Source: Tritrichomonas musculus
Taxonomy: Eukaryota; Parabasalia; Tritrichomonadida; Tritrichomonadidae
Length of the DNA: 64,000 bases
Direction: 5' to 3'
Assembly (NCBI GenBank): GCA_039105265.1
Contig: JAPFFF010000023.1
Location: 1,116,001 to 1,180,000 of the forward strand
Notes under the pieces: generated by a model
What the model was told of the DNA's origin: nothing
Seen by the model: only the letters and a program-made list of their open reading frames with translations
Database searches by the model: none
Shown here: one piece after another, positions 9,135-17,563 of the stretch
Layout: every line of letters starts with the position of its first letter
Position numbering within the stretch: the first letter of the stretch is position 1
Program-made: the position numbers and the translations under genes

Positions 9135-9581
9135 ATGGAATTGGAAGTAATTAACGAAATAACTGAAGAAACAAAAAACTTCAAATCCATCGAAGAATTT
9201 AATTTGTTCTACCAGAAGCACAAGGACGAGATGAATGGACGCACCACACAGTACCTCAATAGAGTATATAAGATTATTACCCCCGATGGTGTTGAATATA
9301 GAATAACAAAAAAGAATTGTTCGAAAGAAGGAAATAAGAGAGTTGGGGGTGATATATTTCTAAAAAAAGTGTTTAAAAAGGAAGACCTAAAAGAGTTAGA
9401 ACAAGATGTTATCAGAGCTGATATTGAAAGTGTAAAGGATGAGATTAAGCAGATGATATCGCGCATTCATGCGAATGAGCTTCTAGCGAATCGCATTGAG
9501 CAATCAGAGAAAAAAATAATAGAACTAACATCAACTGTGAATCAGATAGCTAAATATATTAATACTATGAATAATATGTAG
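9135..9581 (+). CDS. conserved Maverick protein with C-terminal coiled coil
   Basis: A 148-residue protein. The N-terminal half has a compact motif region (NLFYQKHKDEMNGRTTQYLNR, then YKIITPDGVEYRITKKN and GGDIFLKKV); the C-terminal half is a heptad-rich coiled coil (VKDEIKQMISRIHANELLANR). Its position between the capsid and ATPase genes corresponds to the 242-residue gene 32,217-32,945 of element 2, which has a similar short basic motif near its N-terminus (QYEVFPTKKEGKYIVKQRK). No named family. The start follows a T7 tract and has a TAAATG context. Confidence 0.65.
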   Translation: MELEVINEITEETKNFKSIEEFNLFYQKHKDEMNGRTTQYLNRVYKIITPDGVEYRITKKNCSKEGNKRVGGDIFLKKVFKKEDLKELEQDVIRADIESVKDEIKQMISRIHANELLANRIEQSEKKIIELTSTVNQIAKYINTMNNM

Positions 9582-9582
9582 C

Positions 9583-9816
9583 TTAAATCTTACTATTAAT
9601 TGGGACCACTGAATGGTTTAAAGAATATGTATGATAGTTGAGTTTTTTTGTAGTTATTGGAGGCTTTTCATGGTTTATAGTTCCCTTCAAATCTCTCTTC
9701 TTGATTATAGGTGCAGAATTGATTCTAGTACGCTCTTTTTGCATTTCCAATTGAAGTCTGTCGTAGAAATTCATTCTTTTATCATCTCTTATCGTGCGTC
9801 TCTGTTGAAAAGACAT
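9583..9816 (-). CDS. small basic protein, unknown
   Basis: A 77-residue basic protein starting MSFQQRRTIRDDKRMNFYDR, rich in Arg, Lys, Thr and Pro, probably unstructured. It is convergent with the 148-residue gene (1 bp between stop codons) and divergent from the 76-residue gene (16 bp between starts). The element 2 gene at 32,979-33,194 is similar in size, basic character and MSF start and occupies a comparable place, so it may be a DNA-associated packaging protein. Weak evidence beyond the tight fit between neighbours. Confidence 0.5.
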   Translation of the reverse strand: MSFQQRRTIRDDKRMNFYDRLQLEMQKERTRINSAPIIKKRDLKGTINHEKPPITTKKLNYHTYSLNHSVVPINSKI

Positions 9817-9832
9817 TTTTGTATTGAAATAA
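9817..9832. promoter_or_regulatory. 16-bp divergent start region
   Basis: Sixteen bp (TTTTTGTATTGAAATAA) or slightly less separate the minus-strand start at 9,816 from the plus-strand start at 9,833, whose context is TAAATG. It is the same compact divergent arrangement as at 427-440. Confidence 0.4.
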
Positions 9833-10063
9833 ATGACTGAATTAAGTGATTATAAGAGGGAAATTCCTGAACTTAAAAGAATCAAACGAGCGCTAAAAGA
9901 GAAATGCTACGACTATAAACAGCATCTCAATAACGTAAAATCAGGTATGCTTGGCTCAAATGGATTAGCAGTAAGAGAATCGTTAATTGAAGATATTGAA
10001 TCTTTAAAAGAGAAAGTTCGCAAACTCGAAAAAGAATTTGATAGATTAACCAATAAAGAGTAA
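9833..10063 (+). CDS. small coiled-coil protein
   Basis: A 76-residue, highly charged protein predicted by eye to be almost entirely helical with leucine heptads (ELKRIKRALKEKCYDYKQHL; EDIESLKEKVRKLEKEFDRL). No enzymatic motif. It sits in a run of three plus-strand genes leading to the ATPase (10,091; 10,714; 10,849). A scaffold or oligomerisation role is possible. The start has the TAAATG context used by neighbours. Confidence 0.6.
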   Translation: MTELSDYKREIPELKRIKRALKEKCYDYKQHLNNVKSGMLGSNGLAVRESLIEDIESLKEKVRKLEKEFDRLTNKE

Positions 10064-10090
10064 GATGTACAGAGATTTTTTTGCACTGAA

Positions 10091-10693
10091 ATGTCAAGTA
10101 TTATGAATAAAGCACGTATATTGAGCTCTGAAAACGATGCAAGTGTAAAACAGAGTCAAGAAACAAATATAGAAATCAAATTAGCTCCTCAACGCAATTC
10201 TTCAGTAGCATATCCACAAATACCGTCATTTGATGGGAGGAACGCACCACAACCACAAAATGTAAATTTTACTATACCACAGACCCCACAGGAGGGGTTT
10301 GCTTCTCAATACATACCTCCAACCAACAGTGTTGCCCAAGAAAGGGGGCTTGCAGATTTAGGAAATGAGTTGGATACACTTGAAAAGAAAAACAAATTTT
10401 TGGAGTTGCTTGTTGGGATGTATGAGAATAACCCATTAAAGGTAAACTCTTATGTAGTATGTAAATCAACCTTATTAATGGATATGATAAAGCTGTTGAC
10501 AGATTGTGATAAAGTTGATTTGGTTATTGAAGATGAAGAACCTGGTTGTTGTGTTGCTAGTGTTGCAAAACTGATAAAGATTGATAAGATATTAATCACT
10601 AAAGATGGTAAATCCGAAGAACTAAAATACTGCTACAATCATGTCTATACAGAGTTTGTCAAATATGCAATATCACTCAAATATTGTTGTTAA
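10091..10693 (+). CDS. conserved Maverick protein with PGCCV motif
   Basis: A 200-residue protein. The N-terminal 90 residues are Gln/Pro-rich and probably unstructured. The C-terminal half is a conserved domain containing EDEEPGCCVASVAKLIKIDK, ITKDGKSEELKYCYNHVYTEF and a final LKYCC. The element 2 protein at 28,784-29,308 matches it in order and spacing (VDDNPGCCVGKASPIQKVDA; ITDFKQVYNKEF-type segment; LCLKYVVVC), so this is a family shared by both lineages. Paired cysteines suggest a disulfide or metal site, but function is unknown. Confidence 0.7.
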   Translation: MSSIMNKARILSSENDASVKQSQETNIEIKLAPQRNSSVAYPQIPSFDGRNAPQPQNVNFTIPQTPQEGFASQYIPPTNSVAQERGLADLGNELDTLEKKNKFLELLVGMYENNPLKVNSYVVCKSTLLMDMIKLLTDCDKVDLVIEDEEPGCCVASVAKLIKIDKILITKDGKSEELKYCYNHVYTEFVKYAISLKYCC

Positions 10694-10713
10694 TTACTTT
10701 TTCTTTATAAAAA

Positions 10714-10845
10714 ATGTTTTGTGAGATACTTTTATGTATGATTCTAGCTGTTAATGTTATGGAGTTATTTGTGATAATATCAGCATTGAAACCTGATGAA
10801 CCACCTGAATTAAGTGAAGAGATGCGACAGAAACTTTATTGCTAA
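10714..10845 (+). CDS. 43-residue membrane-anchored small protein
   Basis: A short ORF missed by length cut-offs: ATG at 10,714, stop at 10,843-10,845, three bases before the ATPase start. Residues 1-24 form a hydrophobic helix (FCEILLCMILAVNVMELFVI), and the tail is acidic/polar (KPDEPPELSEEMRQKLYC). It fits exactly between the PGCCV gene and the ATPase in the same direction, and its start follows a T5 tract. This suits a small single-span membrane protein, but expression is unproven. Confidence 0.5.
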   Translation: MFCEILLCMILAVNVMELFVIISALKPDEPPELSEEMRQKLYC

Positions 10846-10848
10846 GAA

Positions 10849-11757
10849 ATGCTTAAACCTACAAAGTTTGATTATTCGACAGTGTTTTTTTCAGATTCTA
10901 GTGATTCAGAAGAGCTATTTACTGAACCTCAGGTAAAACCCTTTTTTAACATCGACATTGAGATGAGTAAAGCGTATAAAAAAAATGAATCCAAGATATT
11001 GAGTGAATCTATTAGACCAATTGCTAATGGTATCTACGCAAATTATAATTCATTAAACATCATTGTTGGAGCTCAAGGAAAGGGTAAATCTCATATTGTA
11101 TTGCGTGATATTATTCAAATATCAAGAATCCCTGGTGCTGCTCATTTAATCGTTTATATTAGTAAGAACGGAGTGATAAATGATTCAACATTTGAGGCAC
11201 AGCGAGAATTGATTAAACTTCCTGTGAAAGTCATATCTGATTCAAATGCTGAGAATTACTTAAAAGAACTTGATTTATGGAAAGAATTGTATGATAAATA
11301 CGTTAATAATAATGCTCGATTAGATGACAGCTCTGCTGGCCCAAGCTTTGCTTGTGAAGAGAAGATAAATAAGATGCTCTCCTTTTTATGTATTTCACAG
11401 TTGAATTTAATAAAATCTCCTCTAAATACTATCATTTTATGTGAGGATTTCATTAAATCAAAGCTATTGAAATCAGCTTATTTTACCAATTATATCACTC
11501 AATTACGGCACAAACATTCTATTGTCTATGTTAATGTTCAATTCTTTAAAGCAATACCGACGGATTACAAGAATAATTGCACATCTTTCTTCATATTTAA
11601 TGGATTCTCACGACAGAAAATGGGTTATATATACCAACAAGTTGTTATGCCAATTGAATTCGAAGATTTGTGGAGGAGATATTGTTGTATGAAAAATCAT
11701 GATTTCATCTTGGTGAACACACGAGAAGGTAGTATAGAGTTTATTAGTTGTGTGTAA
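10849..11757 (+). CDS. A32-type (FtsK/HerA) DNA-packaging ATPase
   Basis: A 302-residue P-loop protein. Walker A is visible as LNIIVGAQGKGKSHIVLRD (about residues 67-85), and a Walker B-like strand reads NTIILCEDFIKS (about 196-207). A further conserved strand, HSIVYVNVQFFK, occupies the place of the sensor segment AVQT in the element 2 homologue. FtsK/HerA-type ATPases of Polintons and related viruses pump DNA into the capsid. The gene is the last of a plus-strand run of four small genes. A GC-rich hairpin unit (11,338-11,354) lies in frame inside the coding sequence, encoding GPSFACE, and has no counterpart in element 2. Confidence 0.8.
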   Translation: MLKPTKFDYSTVFFSDSSDSEELFTEPQVKPFFNIDIEMSKAYKKNESKILSESIRPIANGIYANYNSLNIIVGAQGKGKSHIVLRDIIQISRIPGAAHLIVYISKNGVINDSTFEAQRELIKLPVKVISDSNAENYLKELDLWKELYDKYVNNNARLDDSSAGPSFACEEKINKMLSFLCISQLNLIKSPLNTIILCEDFIKSKLLKSAYFTNYITQLRHKHSIVYVNVQFFKAIPTDYKNNCTSFFIFNGFSRQKMGYIYQQVVMPIEFEDLWRRYCCMKNHDFILVNTREGSIEFISCV

Positions 11758-11858
11758 AAAAATATTGTGTTCAAAGTATATTTTTTTAGTCTAATACAAT
11801 ATTTTGATGAGTACCCTTAAATATTGTTGGTTCTGGTATATCATATTTCTCTCTTAGC

Positions 11859-12482
11859 TTACTCTAAAATTGGAATATCATGCTGCCTTTTAAATCTATT
11901 TATCATTAATGATGTAGTTTTGTTATTTTTATCCTTCAGATTAACACATTTTAAGCCACATTTGCATTTATTAATATGCAATATTTTATATACATTATTT
12001 GTTATTTTTCTATAAAATGTGTCTTCTTTTGTATCATTATTATAATAATAAAAGTATTCATTCACATTGAATTCCCGTCTTTCCGTTTTCACATTATAAA
12101 AGTCAACCATTATAGCATCATCAGGTATGTCATCAATAAATTCATAAATCACTTTGTGGTTGGTTGAATTTTTATTTTTACAATTTTCAGATCTGCTAAC
12201 CCATCTCAAATTTTCTATATGATAGTCCCCTTTATCTCTATTAATATGGTCAACATCAGATAGATTATTAGGGTTTGGTATAAATTGTTTTGCAATAACT
12301 ACATGTTTATAGTATGTTTTTTGGTTTAAACATATACATATATAACCATTATTTCTAAAATTACCTTCAGTAATAACAAAATGGTTGTCTTTCCTTCTGA
12401 TAGTAAATGGATACTGAGATAATATTTCATAATCTGGGTATTCCGAAAGTGAAACGAATTCGATTACTTGACTTTCTGTCAT
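11859..12482 (-). CDS. HNH homing-type endonuclease, second copy in element 1
   Basis: A 207-residue paralogue of the 5,957-6,637 protein. It has the NUMOD4-like YPDYEILSQYPFTIRRKDN, HNH core VDHINRDKGDYHIENLRWVS and shared C-terminal domain (YEFIDDIPDDAIMVDFYNVK; MINRFKRQHDIPILE). It is convergent with the ATPase gene and heads a minus-strand group of three genes (11,859; 12,519; 13,023). The upstream leader is a simple A/T stretch with a T7 run. Probably a selfish or resolving endonuclease; the target is unknown. Confidence 0.8.
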   Translation of the reverse strand: MTESQVIEFVSLSEYPDYEILSQYPFTIRRKDNHFVITEGNFRNNGYICICLNQKTYYKHVVIAKQFIPNPNNLSDVDHINRDKGDYHIENLRWVSRSENCKNKNSTNHKVIYEFIDDIPDDAIMVDFYNVKTERREFNVNEYFYYYNNDTKEDTFYRKITNNVYKILHINKCKCGLKCVNLKDKNNKTTSLMINRFKRQHDIPILE

Positions 12483-12518
12483 TTAAAATTAAAAATAAAA
12501 AAATATAAAATATATCAA

Positions 12519-12977
12519 TCACTCTAGAACTAATGGTTGATGCTTTCCTATAAATAATTTTGGTGTATCTATATTATATTTTTTACGTAATTCTTCTATC
12601 ATTTCACGAGTTTTTTTAGATGTGTTTTCAATGGAATAATTGTAATAACTATATCCGCTATAATTCTGCTCAATACTTGAACCGTTAACAAAGAATTCTA
12701 ATGAATTACAGTTAATTCTTCTCCTTGTATTAGATGTTAAAACGACATGCTCAAACCCCATTTCTTTGATTTTATCTGGGTAGAATCTAATTGTTTTATC
12801 CGGTGTTTGTAGTGAAATGTATAACACTTTCGCAATAAAACTCGATTTGTTGATAATAGGATATTTTTCGCAAAGCAGTGTGAAATCACATTTATTGAAA
12901 TCATCTGGGTTTTCCAATAGAGAGATAAGATTGTTGATATATTCGAAAACTCTAAGTGATTTGCTATTGCAAGCCAT
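12519..12977 (-). CDS. hypothetical protein
   Basis: A 152-residue protein starting MACNSKSLRVFEYINNLISL. It is mixed alpha/beta with a Tyr/Asn-rich stretch (SGYSYYNYSIENTSKK) near residue 110. I recognise no family. It lies between an HNH gene and a gene with DNA-binding-type repeats and may be part of the same accessory cassette. The longer overlapping frame on the same strand (12,737-13,102) is a shadow. Confidence 0.5.
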   Translation of the reverse strand: MACNSKSLRVFEYINNLISLLENPDDFNKCDFTLLCEKYPIINKSSFIAKVLYISLQTPDKTIRFYPDKIKEMGFEHVVLTSNTRRRINCNSLEFFVNGSSIEQNYSGYSYYNYSIENTSKKTREMIEELRKKYNIDTPKLFIGKHQPLVLE

Positions 12978-13022
12978 TTTGTAATGAAATAAAAATTTAA
13001 AAAAATATTTGATTTACTTAAC

Positions 13023-13745
13023 TTATGGTTCATAATCAAAATATGTTTTGTTATTCCCAAGATGAGGTCTTGTGTTATAGTATTTCCAATCATTCCATAC
13101 AACTTGGTAATTTCTATCTTTGTATCTATATGTTAACTTTGATTTCTGATTAACATATTGTGATATCAATTCACAACCTTCTTTAGCAAATAATTGTGCA
13201 ATATGTTCATGAGTGTATCTTGGGCATTTAGATTTATGTGCCCTATATCCTGTATTCCATTTTGTTGGTGTTGTTTGGTATTCCAGTCCTTCAAATAAGT
13301 ATCGTATTTTGGTTCGTCCATCAACATATTTATCAAGTAATTCACAACCTTCTAGCTTCATTGAATCTCTCAAATTGTTTTCTTTAGCTAATCGTTTCTT
13401 TTCAATTTTATCATTTTTGTACTCTTCTAGTTTCGTAATTCCATTGGGATTAATATCATATTTCATTTTACTTTTACTCTTATAAGCACTTCTTATAGGA
13501 TCAATAACAAAATCTTCAAGATGAGTAGTCAATAATTGTGTTGGATTAGAGTTTTTATAAAAATAGATTAGCGAACTTGGATATATATTCTTAGGTGTTT
13601 TGATGATTGTACAGTTATTTTCTTCAAATAATAGCTTAACTAAATCATATGTTGCATCAACAGTTTTTGGAATATACGATGTATAAAACTTATTATTGTG
13701 GTTTTCAATAATGTTAGCTTTCATAGTACTTAATGCTTCACTCAT
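13023..13745 (-). CDS. protein with tandem EGCEL repeats, possible endonuclease-associated DNA-binding protein
   Basis: Start chosen at 13,745 (MSEALSTMKANIIENHNNKF), after a T7 tract; the open frame extends upstream without support. The 240-residue protein contains two imperfect C-terminal repeats: LEGCELLDKYVDGRTKIRYL...YQTTPTKWNTGYRAHKSKC and KEGCELISQYVNQKSKLTYR...YQVVWNDWKYYNTRPHLG. This EGCELL-x-Y-x-N-x-x-x-K pattern resembles the repeats found beside homing endonucleases in viruses and phages (DUF723-like). The family link is from memory and tentative. The N-terminal half is unknown. Confidence 0.5.
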   Translation of the reverse strand: MSEALSTMKANIIENHNNKFYTSYIPKTVDATYDLVKLLFEENNCTIIKTPKNIYPSSLIYFYKNSNPTQLLTTHLEDFVIDPIRSAYKSKSKMKYDINPNGITKLEEYKNDKIEKKRLAKENNLRDSMKLEGCELLDKYVDGRTKIRYLFEGLEYQTTPTKWNTGYRAHKSKCPRYTHEHIAQLFAKEGCELISQYVNQKSKLTYRYKDRNYQVVWNDWKYYNTRPHLGNNKTYFDYEP

Positions 13746-13904
13746 TTTTAGTGTGGAAAAAAATAAAAAATAATTATCACTTGAATGATGACATGATGGA
13801 CTGAAAGAAATGAATAAGTAGTTTGTGCGTATTGAAGAGAATGTGATAAACAACATTGAGTACGACATATGAATCTCAATGATATTATATCAAATCAGTA
13901 GTTC

Positions 13905-16900
13905 GTGCTTCTGCCCCCTCTAAGTGCTCTCTATACACTACTTTGGATATATAATAAGGTAGTTGGAAATGGTGCACAGTTATTAGAGAATGATGAAATT
14001 GTTGACCCTGATGGAAATATAATAGTGATTGAACCTGATGATGAGTTATTAGAAACATTTAGAAAACAAATTAATTCAGCATTAGTTGATTATAAAGTAA
14101 TAAATGGAAAGATAAGCACAACACCCACTACTCCTACAACAGACCCTAATTTTGTTTTAGAATCAGGTATACCTGAATTTGTTATTACTAATAAGGATGT
14201 ATACTCTTTATCTAATACTATTAATAATATCGAATGCAACCTATTAGGCATCTTTGTACCCGATTTACAAAAACAAGCCTTTTTAAATTCTAATAAGCCT
14301 ATCTTCAAGATAGTATTAAGAAAGAATGTAATATATGATGAAAGAGGTCGGTACATAAAAGAGTTCTATATAACATCCAGAAATGGTAAAATAGTTTGTC
14401 CAGTTATTACCTACAATAAAGAGAATGATTATTGTACCATCAATGATAACTCATCAACAGATGATAGGTATTATATAGCATTCGACAAAAGTCTACCTTT
14501 TCACCCTTATACTTTATATTTAAATGGAGAACTAAGTATTATGAATGAATATGAACCGACGGCATTAAAAACAGATAAGGCAATAAAATGTTCTATAATT
14601 GAAGCTGAAAATGCATTAAAACTCCATAAAAGCGATGTTCACTACTTTTATAAACCATCTATCATCACAGAAGAAAAAATAGGAGAGGACGAATATTATA
14701 AGATGGTATATGAAGTACCTGATAACTATGAAATACCTGATAAATTAAACTTTGTCTTCAAGGAACATTGTTTTGGCAATACATGGAACCTACAATGGAA
14801 TACTGATAAAAGTCGTGAGAATAAGGGGTATTGGTCAGGAGATAATGCGAAAGGTCATCTTAATGGGAAAGTCATTAATAAATGGAATATTCGACCTGGT
14901 AAGAAAACAGATGGTTGCTACGGTAGCTGGGTTACGATTAAGAAAACAGACTTGCATGATAAATTAATACAGACTGATGAAGAGAATGGTTTAATGTTCT
15001 CATTATTGAAGAACTACAAACATAAGATAAGTATTGAGATGAATGATGGAAAGATACATGATGAGGATGAATGGAACCTAACATATACCAATTATGATAG
15101 GTCATTTTATGGTGGCATTGATAATGCTTTACATCCAGGTTACTATGGAGCAGTTATTTATTACTTTGAGATGGCTCCTAATGTTATGGATAGAACAGAT
15201 ATGTTTGAGAAGATATATTTAGATATATATGTAAGTGAATCATCTAGAGCAACAAGGTTATCATTCAAAGTTGATAATGTGATTAAAAAGACTGATAAGT
15301 GGTTACTCGACGTCATCCCAATCCTAGATACTATTGAGACAATTAGCTATGATTGGGGCTTTTGCTTAGATGTTGGTGAAACCCGAGACATAAAATTATA
15401 TTTGAGGAAGGATTATACAGACCCCATTGATGAGATTAATTGGGATTCATCAACTAATGCATTTAAGTACATTATAGACCAACAGTTTTATGAAATAACA
15501 CCAAATCCTAATGCAGCTACTACCTTATATACAGACTACAATATTACTAGTTCGAAGATTATAACAGCTGATAATATTACTACCATGAGGAGTGATTTAA
15601 ATATGTTAACCAATAATTTTGATGTAGTTAGTTATGATGTTAAGGACATAACCTCGAAAGTAAATGTGTTAAATGCAGAAATGGGAGAGACTAAAAGGAT
15701 TACTAAACATTTACAAGAAGACATAGACCAGGTTAGAATAGTATCAAATGTAGCACTAGCATTTGGAGTTATAGGAACTGCAGGTAGTATAGCTAATGTT
15801 GGTCTTACATTATTTCGAACAGGGTTCACATTTACAAAGGCTGGTATAGATGCTACTATTGAAGGTGTATCACAAGGTGAACAAGCTTTGTATCATCTAG
15901 GTGATGGAAGCAACCTACCTCCATTAAAAATAGGAAGGTCAACTACAACTGATTTAACACCTATTATTGATTGGTGTGATGCAGACAAGGTAGTTGTTGA
16001 ATATACTGATGAAACTGAAGACATTTCAAAGACGATAACAACATATCGAGATGCTATTGATTTATGCAACCATTTCAGAGAATCATTAAAACCTGCATTT
16101 AGGCTATTAGCTGATAAAATAAATGAGGTTAATGAGGAAGTAGAAAATAATAACTATATTGATAAGAATGATTTAGTAAGAGATGATACTATTGATATAG
16201 TAGGTAGTATTGTTAATAAGGAAGTACACCTTGAAGCTGAAGATGTTATTACAGATGGTACTATTAAGGCAAGGCTAATGGTTATGAAGGTTAGTGAGTT
16301 TAATGACATCGACTATGAGGAGTGTATAATAACTATTACTATTGCAGGTGGTACTATAAGTCAATATGAGGGCAGTGATTACTTCCCAACATGCACCTTA
16401 AATGGCAAGACAATAGTTATAGCCAAACCACAGCAAGTAAGAGTTACTGGTATAGCCATTAAAGAAAATAGTGCTGTTAGGAGAATGTCATTTGAGGTTA
16501 AGGATATAGCATATACATGTGATATAGATGCACTTAACAACAAGGTAGACTCACTTGAAAAGATATCCCACGACAATAATGAATCTATAGCTACTATTAT
16601 GAATGAATACCCCACAGTTGATGAGGTTAATGATGTACTAAAGGAGTATGCATTAAAGAAAGATATACCTGAACCAGTTGATTTGTCAAATTATGCATTA
16701 AAGAGTGATTATGATGAACTGAAGACAAGGATCGAAAATTTGGTAACTGAGAACACAAATTTGAAAGCAACCATAAAATCTTTTGAATCAAGATTAGCAG
16801 CATTAGAGAATATATTAACACGAATTAACTATACATTCAGCGTACCAAATAGTACTAGCATTCGTTACCAATTCGAACAACCATTTGATGCATATGAGGC

Positions 16901-17174
16901 AACCCTCTATTTGACATATCATGAAAACAAAAATAACGTTGCCAGTGAAAAAGAAATTAAAATTAATATATCATTCAATGTTAAAAATTCACCTATGTTT
17001 GAATATCAATACGAGCCAAATAAGATCTGGTTAAATAATAATGAATTTCCATTAAGTAGTAGCAATTTAATGGTCAATCCAACCGCTAATTTCATATTGA
17101 TTGGTGGGTCATTCTTTTCATCAAATGGTATCTTAGCTGAAGATAATACCAAGAATGAAATACATTCATTATAA
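13905..17174 (+). CDS. large fibre-like structural protein
   Basis: A protein of about 1,089 residues; its exact start is uncertain. Conserved blocks shared with both fibre-like proteins of element 2 include KDYTDPIDEINWDSSTNAFK, QQFYEITPNPNAATTLYTDY and SSKIITADNITTMRSDLNM. A heptad-rich and Gly/Ala-rich middle follows, with a possible hydrophobic hinge (VALAFGVIGTAGSIANVGL). The C-terminus has YALKKDIPEPVDLSNYALKS repeats, a coiled coil (NLVTENTNLKATIKSFESRL) and a beta-rich tail. This architecture resembles trimeric tail-fibre or spike proteins, so a host-contact or vertex role is inferred. Last gene before the right end of element 1. Confidence 0.65.
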   Translation: MLLPPLSALYTLLWIYNKVVGNGAQLLENDEIVDPDGNIIVIEPDDELLETFRKQINSALVDYKVINGKISTTPTTPTTDPNFVLESGIPEFVITNKDVYSLSNTINNIECNLLGIFVPDLQKQAFLNSNKPIFKIVLRKNVIYDERGRYIKEFYITSRNGKIVCPVITYNKENDYCTINDNSSTDDRYYIAFDKSLPFHPYTLYLNGELSIMNEYEPTALKTDKAIKCSIIEAENALKLHKSDVHYFYKPSIITEEKIGEDEYYKMVYEVPDNYEIPDKLNFVFKEHCFGNTWNLQWNTDKSRENKGYWSGDNAKGHLNGKVINKWNIRPGKKTDGCYGSWVTIKKTDLHDKLIQTDEENGLMFSLLKNYKHKISIEMNDGKIHDEDEWNLTYTNYDRSFYGGIDNALHPGYYGAVIYYFEMAPNVMDRTDMFEKIYLDIYVSESSRATRLSFKVDNVIKKTDKWLLDVIPILDTIETISYDWGFCLDVGETRDIKLYLRKDYTDPIDEINWDSSTNAFKYIIDQQFYEITPNPNAATTLYTDYNITSSKIITADNITTMRSDLNMLTNNFDVVSYDVKDITSKVNVLNAEMGETKRITKHLQEDIDQVRIVSNVALAFGVIGTAGSIANVGLTLFRTGFTFTKAGIDATIEGVSQGEQALYHLGDGSNLPPLKIGRSTTTDLTPIIDWCDADKVVVEYTDETEDISKTITTYRDAIDLCNHFRESLKPAFRLLADKINEVNEEVENNNYIDKNDLVRDDTIDIVGSIVNKEVHLEAEDVITDGTIKARLMVMKVSEFNDIDYEECIITITIAGGTISQYEGSDYFPTCTLNGKTIVIAKPQQVRVTGIAIKENSAVRRMSFEVKDIAYTCDIDALNNKVDSLEKISHDNNESIATIMNEYPTVDEVNDVLKEYALKKDIPEPVDLSNYALKSDYDELKTRIENLVTENTNLKATIKSFESRLAALENILTRINYTFSVPNSTSIRYQFEQPFDAYEATLYLTYHENKNNVASEKEIKINISFNVKNSPMFEYQYEPNKIWLNNNEFPLSSSNLMVNPTANFILIGGSFFSSNGILAEDNTKNEIHSL

Positions 17175-17558
17175 GGAGGTAGGTACGAGATTCTCGGGGC
17201 AGGTACCTGTGCCGTTTCATAGATGGTAGTTGTTTAGGTCCCTAGTAGTAGTGGGGACCCGAGGTAGTTGTTTAGGTCCCTAGTAGTAGTGGGGACCCGA
17301 GGTAGTTGTTTAGGTCCCTAGTAGTACTTCAAGAAACAACAAGTTGAAGAAAATTTTTTTTATTTTTTTATTTTTATTTTTTTTTTTTTTTTTCATTTTT
17401 ATTTTTATCACGAGTTCGTGTTGACGCGTGGGCTTAAGCGTAGCGTGACCCCGCGGAAACCGACTCGTATATACTACTTCTTCGTCACTTTCAGGCCCTC
17501 TATACATAGATAAGTCTATTTTAAAAATGAAGTGTTTATATTGAATTTTTGTCTACTA
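17175..17558. repeat. gene-free right end of element 1: hairpin-rich 38-bp tandem repeat and poly-T
   Basis: After the fibre gene there is no coding sequence. From about 17,224 to 17,330 a 38-bp unit beginning GGTAGTTGTTTAGGTCCC is repeated nearly three times; each unit can fold through GGTCCC paired with GGGACC. Upstream is the palindrome CAGGTACCTG, downstream a 50-bp T-rich tract, then a GC-rich stretch with CACGAGTTCGTG. This is far more GC-rich than the surroundings and may include the terminal inverted repeat of element 1, but the matching left end is not in the window. Confidence 0.5.
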
Positions 17559-17563
17559 TCAAT
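17559..17563. repeat. 5-bp target-site duplication, left copy
   Basis: TCAAT immediately before the left terminal inverted repeat of element 2; the identical TCAAT follows the right terminal repeat at 37,367-37,371. Maverick integrases typically give 5-6 bp duplications. Confidence 0.75.

Larger units (their letters stand above)
1..17558. mobile_element. Maverick/Polinton element 1 (left part outside window)
   Basis: A block of about 17 tightly packed genes on both strands includes a retrovirus-type integrase, a capsid candidate, an A32/FtsK-HerA-type packaging ATPase and fibre-like proteins, the defining set of Maverick/Polinton elements. The left end and any DNA polymerase gene lie outside the window. 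The right end is somewhere between the last gene (17,174) and the target duplication of element 2 (17,559); I could not find its terminal inverted repeat because the partner end is absent. Reading frames in the visible part are mostly long and open, so it looks largely whole, but its age cannot be judged from one end. It is more AT-rich than element 2 and belongs to a different lineage. Confidence 0.8.
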
